A stretch of DNA of 16,829 nucleotides from Desulfovibrio sp. UBA6121 (GTDB lineage: Bacteria > Desulfobacterota > Desulfovibrionia > Desulfovibrionales > Desulfovibrionaceae), in NCBI GenBank assembly GCA_002422505.1, contig DIVX01000031.1, forward strand, positions 1 through 16,829, given 5' to 3'. Under the pieces are notes generated by a model. The model was given only the letters and a program-made list of their open reading frames with translations. It was not told the origin of the DNA and searched no databases. The translations under genes and the position numbers were made by a program. Shown here piece after piece: positions 13,431 through 16,829 of this stretch (position 1 is the stretch's first letter; each line of letters begins with the position of its first letter).

Positions 13431-13871
13431 CTATTTTGCGGGCGCGGGCTCCTGCGGGCGCGGGCGCGAAAGCGACGCGTCCAGGCTTTTGTTCAGCCGC
13501 TCCAGGGCCAGGCGCGAGGCCTCCACGGCCTGGTTGAACGAGGCGCGCAGAGCGGCGCGGGGCGATTTGCCCGCTCCCCCCGTCTGCCCTGTCTGGCCCG
13601 TCTGGCCAGTTTGACCGGGCTCGCCGGGCTGAGCGGGTTTGGCCGCGCGCTCCAGGTCCGCAAGCTGCCGGTTGGCCTCATCCAAAGACTCGCGCAAGGC
13701 GCGCACGTCCTCTGCCAATTGGGTGCGCTCCAGGGCGGACTCGCGCTCCAGGCGCTCCACGCGCTCGCGCAGTTCGGCCAGCTGCGCCTCTCGCGCGGAA
13801 GCCTGCGGCCCGTTGCAGGCCGCAAGCAAGGCCAAAAGCGCCAGCAGGCACAAAGCGGTCGCGCGGGCCAC
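13431..13871 (-). CDS. Coiled-coil lipoprotein with collagen-like tract
   Basis: A 146-residue exported protein starting at GTG: MARATALCLLALLALLAAC, with a lipobox LAAC at Cys19. Residues about 25-75 are a heptad-like coiled coil (AQLAELRERVERLERES, LAEDVRALRESLDEANRQ). A run of Gly-X-Y triplets follows (GEP, GQT four times, GGA, GKS). A helical C-terminus (NQAVEASRLALERLNKSLDAS) ends in RPRPQEPAPAK. It resembles small periplasmic spacer or Lpp-like lipoproteins in architecture only. The GTG is two bases after the stop of the DUF1737 gene and has no strong ribosome site, so translational coupling is likely. The open frame continues upstream to 14087, but that part is an out-of-frame reading of the DUF1737 gene. 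Confidence 0.75.
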   Translation of the reverse strand: MARATALCLLALLALLAACNGPQASAREAQLAELRERVERLERESALERTQLAEDVRALRESLDEANRQLADLERAAKPAQPGEPGQTGQTGQTGQTGGAGKSPRAALRASFNQAVEASRLALERLNKSLDASLSRPRPQEPAPAK

Positions 13872-13873
13872 GG

Positions 13874-14071
13874 CTAGTGCTTGGAAAGGTCGATGTCGCG
13901 GCTGAACTGGCCGGGGGCTTCCTTCACCACCGCCTGCCCCACGATGACGCGATTGCCGTCGTAGGTGAGGGTGGGGCCGCCGCAGAGCTCCCAGCCCTGG
14001 TTCAGGGCCTCGCTCACGCGCAGGCAGAAGGTGGCGTCGTCTGGGCCGGTAAGGCAGCGGTACAGCTTCAT
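13874..14071 (-). CDS. DUF1737 protein
   Basis: A 65-residue protein, MKLYRCLTGPDDATFCLRVSEALNQGWELCGGP... , matching DUF1737: conserved YRxLTGPDDxxFCxRVxxALxxGWELxGGPTLTxD, followed by a short strand region (VIVGQAVVKE). It is probably a small cytoplasmic alpha/beta domain of unknown function. The ATG overlaps the stop of the DUF1992 gene in ATGA, and a GGAGG ribosome site lies within the end of that gene. The lipoprotein gene starts two bases after its stop. Family match is clear; role is not known. Confidence 0.88.
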   Translation of the reverse strand: MKLYRCLTGPDDATFCLRVSEALNQGWELCGGPTLTYDGNRVIVGQAVVKEAPGQFSRDIDLSKH

Positions 14072-14478
14072 GGCGTCTTTCCTCCATCCGGGGGTTTGCG
14101 CACGGGCACCCGTGCCACTATCTTGTCGTAGTACACCTGCTCCACCTCCAAAAACACCGGGCGGCGGCGCGATTCGTTGAGCCTAGTGATCATGAGGTTC
14201 AGGCGCTGCATCTGACGGTAGCGCTCGGCCTCGTCGCTCAGGTTCGCCAGCAGCTCCAGCGCGGTTTGTATCTCGCGCTCGGCCTCCAGCTCCGGCGGCA
14301 GGCAGCCCGCGTTCTTGAGCACGCGCCAAGCCATGCGCAGTTCCGGCGGCACATGGGCGTCGTCCTCCAGGTCCAGGGGCTTGCCCCGGCCCGGCAGGTC
14401 GTCGAACTCGCCATTCTCCTGCGCCGCGCGGATGCGCTCCTCGGCAATGGCCTCGATGAAGGCAAGGGACAGGCTCAT
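14068..14478 (-). CDS. DUF1992 protein (DnaJC28-like)
   Basis: A 136-residue cytoplasmic protein containing the DUF1992 domain found in bacterial YhdN-type proteins and eukaryotic DNAJC28. The hallmark ENGEFDDLPGRGKPLDLEDD is at about residues 22-41, followed by PPELRMAWRVLKNAGCLPPELE and two helices with the basic-aromatic pattern RYRQMQRLNLMITRLNESRRR. There is no J domain. The ATG at 14478 fits the family start (AFIEAIAEERIRAAQENG); the open frame upstream to 14562 adds a basic stretch unlike the family, and the ribosome site is poor. It is the first gene of a coupled set with DUF1737 and the lipoprotein. Function is unknown; an origin as a DnaJ-associated module is family knowledge only. 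Confidence 0.86.
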   Translation of the reverse strand: MSLSLAFIEAIAEERIRAAQENGEFDDLPGRGKPLDLEDDAHVPPELRMAWRVLKNAGCLPPELEAEREIQTALELLANLSDEAERYRQMQRLNLMITRLNESRRRPVFLEVEQVYYDKIVARVPVRKPPDGGKTP

Positions 14479-14844
14479 GGACCGATGGTGCTTCCCCCGC
14501 CGGGCAAAGTCAACACGGGTTCCCGGCAAAAAAACCACGCGCGGCCCTTTACTTCGTTTCAAACGTGCCTATTTCTTGTTCACAAGGGGCGCATGGCCCC
14601 AAGCGATACAACATACGGCAGGAGGGAGGTTCAAACCAGTGTGCAAAGCTCGCAAAATCTGGCGGATTGAGCCGCCCCTGACCCCGCAAGGGGTCCACAC
14701 AAAGAAAAGTGCGCCGTAACAAAGAGCCCCGCTGTCCCAGAAAGAACGGACCGGAGCCCGCCGGGTGAACCGGCAGCGGCGCACGACTCTTTTGTTGTTT
14801 CCACCGCCAAGAATCCCCTAGCCCTTTCAAGGAGCCTCCCCCCC
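14479..14844. other. Hairpin-rich intergenic region upstream of uppP
   Basis: This 366-base gap lies between divergent DUF1992 (-) and uppP (+). In order it holds a palindrome CGTTT-C-AAACG (14555-14565), CTTGT-TC-ACAAG (14575-14586) and stem-loops GGGGC/GCCCC (14586-14600), GGCGG/CCGCC (14661-14676), GACCCC-GCAA-GGGGTC (14680-14695) and GCCGG/CCGGC (14760-14774). A T-rich stretch (14789-14800) follows the last. No protein-coding gene, tRNA or known riboswitch was recognised. A structured leader, a small RNA or dispersed hairpin repeats are the options. No convincing promoter hexamers were found. Confidence 0.4.
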
Positions 14845-15654
14845 ATGGCACCCTGGTATGTCGCCCTGCTCATGGGCCTCGTGGAAGGCCTGACCGAATT
14901 TCTGCCCGTGTCCAGCACCGGCCACCTCATTCTGGCCGGGCACCTCATGGGCTTTACCGGACCCAAGGCCCAAACCTTCGAGATCGCCATCCAGCTCGGG
15001 GCCATCCTCTCGGTTGTGGTGCTCTACCGCGAGCGCTTCACCGGCCTCTTGCGCAGCAACCCGGCGCGCACCTTCTCTGGCTTGCGCGGCCAGCTGCTGC
15101 TGTTTTTAACCTCCCTGCCCGCCCTGGTCGTCGGCTTTCTGGCGCACCACGCCATCCGCAAGCATCTTTTCGGCCCGCACACCGTGGCCCTGGCCTTCGC
15201 CCTCGGCGCGGTGGCCATGATTGCGGTGGAGGCGCACGCCGCACGCCAAAGCCGCGTGCGCAAGGTGGCCGGGCTCGATTCCTTGAGCCCCGGCCTGGCG
15301 CTGGGCATCGGCTGCTTCCAGTGCCTTTCGCTGTGGCCGGGCTTCTCGCGCTCCGGGGCCACCATCATGGGCGGCATGCTGCTGAATGTGGACCGCAGGA
15401 CCGCCGCCGAATACTCCTTTTTGGCCGCCGTGCCCGTCATGTGCGCAGCCGTGGGCTACGACCTGCTGCTGAACTGGCACTCCCTGGAGCCAGGCGACCT
15501 GGGCTTTCTGGCTGCGGGCTTCGTGGTGTCCTTCTTTGCCGCCATCGCCGCAGTCAAGATCTTCATCGGGCTGGTCTCGCGCATGACGCTGGTGCCCTTC
15601 GCCCTGTACCGGCTGGCCCTGGCACCGCTGGTATGGTTTTTCTGGCCCGCGTAA
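14845..15654 (+). CDS. uppP: Undecaprenyl-diphosphatase UppP (BacA)
   Basis: A 269-residue inner-membrane enzyme that removes a phosphate from undecaprenyl diphosphate to recycle the lipid carrier for peptidoglycan and polysaccharide synthesis; higher dosage gives bacitracin resistance. Family motifs are intact: LMGLVEGLTEFLPVSSTGHL (residues 9-28, with the conserved E and PVSSTGH) and the PGFSRSGATI motif near residue 164. Eight or so hydrophobic segments span the length. AAGGAG lies 10 bases before the ATG. The GIY-YIG gene starts 38 bases after the stop with no terminator between, so read-through is possible. With the amidase at 2810 it is the second cell-wall enzyme here, but the two are not linked. 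Confidence 0.96.
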   Translation: MAPWYVALLMGLVEGLTEFLPVSSTGHLILAGHLMGFTGPKAQTFEIAIQLGAILSVVVLYRERFTGLLRSNPARTFSGLRGQLLLFLTSLPALVVGFLAHHAIRKHLFGPHTVALAFALGAVAMIAVEAHAARQSRVRKVAGLDSLSPGLALGIGCFQCLSLWPGFSRSGATIMGGMLLNVDRRTAAEYSFLAAVPVMCAAVGYDLLLNWHSLEPGDLGFLAAGFVVSFFAAIAAVKIFIGLVSRMTLVPFALYRLALAPLVWFFWPA

Positions 15655-15692
15655 TGTAAAGTAATGCAACACACTCGGACTGGGAGCCTGCA

Positions 15693-16565
15693 ATGAGCAA
15701 CACCACTCGCCCGTTCTCGATGAAGATATTCCTCGCGGACGGTGACCCCGAGGGTCTTAAAATTATTGAAAAATCCAACCGAACGGGAGCTGCGGTCGTT
15801 TTTTCCCGAGCGAATTTCCTGGATGCGGCGAAGCGACGCGCCGAGTTTCTGCAAACCGGGGTCTATATTCTTGTCGGCCCTTCAGAGAGAAGTCACCTTC
15901 CTGTAATATACATCGGGGAAGGAGATCCTGTTAAACCAAGGCTCAACGAACACTATGCGAAGAAAGACTTCTGGACATGGGGCGTCTTTTTCATAGCTAA
16001 AGACAATTCCTTAAACAAAGCACATGTAAAATACCTTGAAAGCCGACTTATTGAAATGGCTCAAGAAGCAAAGCAAGCTACGCTAGACAACACCAATTCA
16101 TCGTCTTCTCCAAATCTTACTGAAGCGGAAAAAGCTGACCTGGACAGTCTGCTGCATGAGGATATCCTTAATGTCTGCCCCCTCATTGGACTAGGAGTTT
16201 TTAAAAAGGCAGACGACCGTGGCAGAACCAAAAACATACTTTACGCTGAGCAGGGGACGATAACGGCGTCCGGCCAGGAATCCTTGACAGGATTTACTGT
16301 TTTCAAGGATTCGACAATGCGAAAAGAAGAGACAAATACAATCCCGGCTTTTGTCCATTCCCTTCGGCAAGACATAATCGGTGCCAATGTCGTTGTTGAT
16401 TCCGCCGATTATTATACTTTCACTCGTGACTACGTTTTCCCGTCTCCAAGCAGCGCGGCAGGCGTAATCTTGGGCCGGTCAGCCAATGGCCGAACAGAGT
16501 GGAAGAACAAGGCTGGGAAGACCCTGAAAGAGATCCAAGCCGGAAAAACGCCAATTTCAGCGTGA
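15693..16565 (+). CDS. GIY-YIG nuclease-domain protein with DUF4357
   Basis: A 290-residue protein. The GIY-YIG core lies at about residues 54-125: TGVYILVG, IYIGEG, then RLNEHY (catalytic-type Arg/Tyr) and YLESRLIEMA (metal-binding-type Glu). A Ser/Asn-rich linker follows, then a middle region, and the C-terminal DUF4357 at about 246-285 (SPSSAAGVILGRSANGRTEWKNKAGKTLKEIQ). Proteins of this pairing are usually uncharacterised, are often in accessory or defence regions and may bind or cut DNA; the substrate here is not known. The gene is clearly richer in A+T than its neighbours, and its codon choice differs, so recent acquisition is likely. A GGGAG site precedes the ATG, and an intrinsic terminator lies 78 bases beyond the stop. 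Confidence 0.86.
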   Translation: MSNTTRPFSMKIFLADGDPEGLKIIEKSNRTGAAVVFSRANFLDAAKRRAEFLQTGVYILVGPSERSHLPVIYIGEGDPVKPRLNEHYAKKDFWTWGVFFIAKDNSLNKAHVKYLESRLIEMAQEAKQATLDNTNSSSSPNLTEAEKADLDSLLHEDILNVCPLIGLGVFKKADDRGRTKNILYAEQGTITASGQESLTGFTVFKDSTMRKEETNTIPAFVHSLRQDIIGANVVVDSADYYTFTRDYVFPSPSSAAGVILGRSANGRTEWKNKAGKTLKEIQAGKTPISA

Positions 16566-16613
16566 GAGAACAAAGCGCCGCGTAAGCCGCCGCCGCCCCT
16601 CTCCACACATCGC

Positions 16614-16642
16614 TTGATATTCCGCACCCAATCCGTTATGCT
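16614..16642 (+). promoter_or_regulatory. Sigma-70 promoter of the ligase gene
   Basis: TTGATA (16614-16619), exactly 17 bases, then TATGCT (16637-16642): the best sigma-70 match in the window. Transcription should begin near 16649, about 53 bases upstream of the ligase ATG and within the inverted repeat that follows. Confidence 0.6.
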
Positions 16643-16673
16643 GCGCTATTGGCCGAATAGCGCCCCGTTTTTT
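16643..16673 (+). terminator. Terminator hairpin / possible operator overlapping the ligase start site
   Basis: GCGCTATT (16643-16650) and AATAGCGC (16656-16663) form a perfect 8-bp stem with loop GGCCG, followed by CCCG and six T (16668-16673). It fits an intrinsic terminator for the GIY-YIG gene. The repeat begins one base after the -10 box of the next promoter, so it also sits where a repressor operator would be. A transcript from that promoter would lack most of the left arm and should not terminate. Confidence 0.68.
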
Positions 16674-16701
16674 CTTATGTATTTTCAGGAGGACTTCGCA
16701 C

Positions 16702-16829
16702 ATGACCCGCAAGGACCGCACCGAGGGCATCTACAGCCGTCGCGAGGTGCTCGATGATTCCGAGCGCCGCCAATATTACCAGCTCCAGCTCAAGGACCTC
16801 TTGTCCTACGCCTACCGCTACTCCGAGGA
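16702..16829 (+). CDS. Phenylacetate-CoA-ligase-like protein, N-terminus only
   Basis: The first 42 codons of a protein reading MTRKDRTEGIYSRREVLDDS..., then LQLKDLLSYAYRYSE, cut by the window end. This start resembles phenylacetate-CoA ligase family (AMP-forming, adenylate-forming) proteins common in Desulfovibrio. If so, the enzyme would activate an aromatic or other carboxylic acid with ATP and CoA. No catalytic motif is within view. The ATG has AGGAGG 9 bases upstream and a strong promoter ahead. Base composition returns to the GC-rich average, unlike the GIY-YIG gene before it. Confidence 0.6.
   Translation, partial: MTRKDRTEGIYSRREVLDDSERRQYYQLQLKDLLSYAYRYSE

Noticed and set aside
13431..14087. 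A 218-residue version of the lipoprotein starting at 14087
   Set aside because: The upstream part is an out-of-frame reading of the DUF1737 gene, and the signal peptide begins at the GTG at 13871.
14628..14640. GGTTCAAACC as a tRNA T-loop
   Set aside because: No 5-bp T stem, acceptor stem or anticodon arm can be built around it on either strand.
15655..16701. Attachment-site repeats around the GIY-YIG gene
   Set aside because: Comparing 15655-15692 with 16566-16701 showed no convincing direct repeat, and there is no tRNA or integrase.

Overview
The window is GC-rich, with dense back-to-back genes on both strands. The genes point to a sulfate-reducing deltaproteobacterium of the Desulfovibrio type. 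The strongest marker is the start of the DsrMKJOP membrane complex of dissimilatory sulfite reduction at the left edge. A Desulfovibrio-type monocluster ferredoxin, a Crp/Fnr regulator and a phenylacetate-CoA-ligase-like gene fit the same group. The species cannot be named from the sequence alone.

Left (1-2420): on the minus strand an RsbRD-like sensor-domain gene, dsrM and dsrK (cut by the window edge) form an operon, with a Rex-like 18-bp inverted repeat about 83 bases upstream of its first codon. Diverging from it is a compact unit: an array of palindromic TGCGCA hexamers, a near-consensus sigma-54 promoter, a leader with a perfect 12-bp hairpin, and a gene for a 64-residue one-helix membrane protein I do not recognise. 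This is the best candidate in the window for something undescribed.

Middle (2616-9748): an AMIN/Amidase_3 cell-wall amidase (minus) diverges from a U32-family protein (plus), followed by a ferredoxin with a possible second sigma-54 promoter. On the minus strand follow a Crp/Fnr regulator and a DUF2975 membrane protein paired with a small XRE regulator. Diverging from that pair is an orphan NapH/NosR-like membrane polyferredoxin with a long, hairpin-rich upstream region.

Right (9749-14844): a minus-strand cluster reads DUF1992 (DnaJC28-like), DUF1737, a coiled-coil lipoprotein with a short collagen-like tract, then a 1063-residue TPR lipoprotein with a lysine-rich tail. It ends at a clear intrinsic terminator. 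The first three genes are translationally coupled or nearly so.

Far right (14845-16829): uppP (undecaprenyl-diphosphatase, plus) sits behind a hairpin-rich intergenic region. It is followed by an AT-richer GIY-YIG/DUF4357 gene that looks horizontally acquired. The start of a phenylacetate-CoA-ligase-like gene follows, whose promoter overlaps a perfect inverted repeat that also reads as the terminator of the gene before it.

No tRNA, rRNA, CRISPR array, insertion sequence or prophage was recognised.
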